Shown: piece after piece, positions 63,947-64,000 of the stretch
Layout of the letters: every line of letters starts with the position of its first letter
Position numbering within the stretch: the stretch's first letter is position 1
Assembly (NCBI GenBank): GCA_013140705.1
Contig: JABFSH010000019.1
Span: 25,723-89,722, forward strand
Direction of reading: 5' to 3'
Source of the DNA: Methylococcaceae bacterium
GTDB lineage: Bacteria > Pseudomonadota > Gammaproteobacteria > Methylococcales > Methylomonadaceae
Length of the DNA: 64,000 bases
The notes under the pieces: model-generated
Database searches by the model: none
What the model was told of the DNA's origin: nothing
What the model saw: only the letters and a program-made list of their open reading frames with translations
Translations under genes and position numbers: made by a program

Positions 63947-64000
63947 GAGCAGATGACTGACTATTAAGCCATTAACTCAGTTTTTGTAAAGATCAGGGCA

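Overview
The window is a 64 kb chromosomal segment of a gammaproteobacterium of moderate GC content. Gene content and order (dksA-gluQ, hda with a DUF2069 gene, UbiA, ccmAB, RNase R) are gammaproteobacterial. A methanotroph of the Methylococcales is the best guess. The hints are a bacteriohemerythrin with all seven iron ligands at the spacing known from methanotroph proteins, a membrane pyrophosphatase, PEP-CTERM/exosortase-associated genes, a Sox cytochrome set and many dispersed palindromes. No methane or methanol oxidation gene lies in the window, so this is inference. There is no prophage, complete insertion sequence, CRISPR array or rRNA operon. One tRNA, Leu(CAG), lies near the right end.

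Layout. 0.1-10 kb: FKBP isomerase, RlmKL, acylphosphatase, H+/Na+ pyrophosphatase, a membrane GH17 glucan enzyme, HtpG behind a textbook sigma-32 promoter. 10-18 kb: a DUF3047 gene with the arsenosugar pair ArsS/ArsM, a glycine-zipper protein, UbiA, then ArsC-WrbA-DUF2069-Hda-PanE. 18-33 kb: hemerythrin, rhodanese and aminotransferase, DksA-GluQ, Acs, a diguanylate cyclase, a TPR protein, TraT, RecQ diverging from GshA, and APS reductase. 34-39 kb: a three-gene MMPL/LolA-like/outer-membrane operon. 39-43 kb: a PEP-CTERM neighbourhood holding a ThiF-like enzyme, a PEP-CTERM protein behind a sigma-54-type promoter, and two N-acyl-amino-acid-synthase-type acyltransferases. 43-50 kb: a di-haem peroxidase, a possible toxin-antitoxin pair, a conserved unknown protein with Ppx, and an ABC transporter. 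50-56 kb: one eight-gene minus-strand run thiO-pyrD-thiD-thiE-soxX-soxY-soxZ-soxA. 56-64 kb: DUF445 and hydrolase genes, a MotY-N-like protein, CcmAB-RlmB, HicBA, RNase R and tRNA-Leu.

Three observations stand out. First, the soxA signal peptide is encoded by a dispersed palindromic repeat; a related palindrome abuts the rlmL start. Second, the ThiF/acyltransferase/PEP-CTERM block has the make-up of a small lipid-amino-acid or surface-protein modification system. A MITE-like element and a truncated inverted relative flank its distal acyltransferase and the peroxidase gene. Third, gluQ has no ATG, GTG or TTG start that would keep its catalytic signature. All functional statements rest on reading the sequence and on family knowledge; no search was run.
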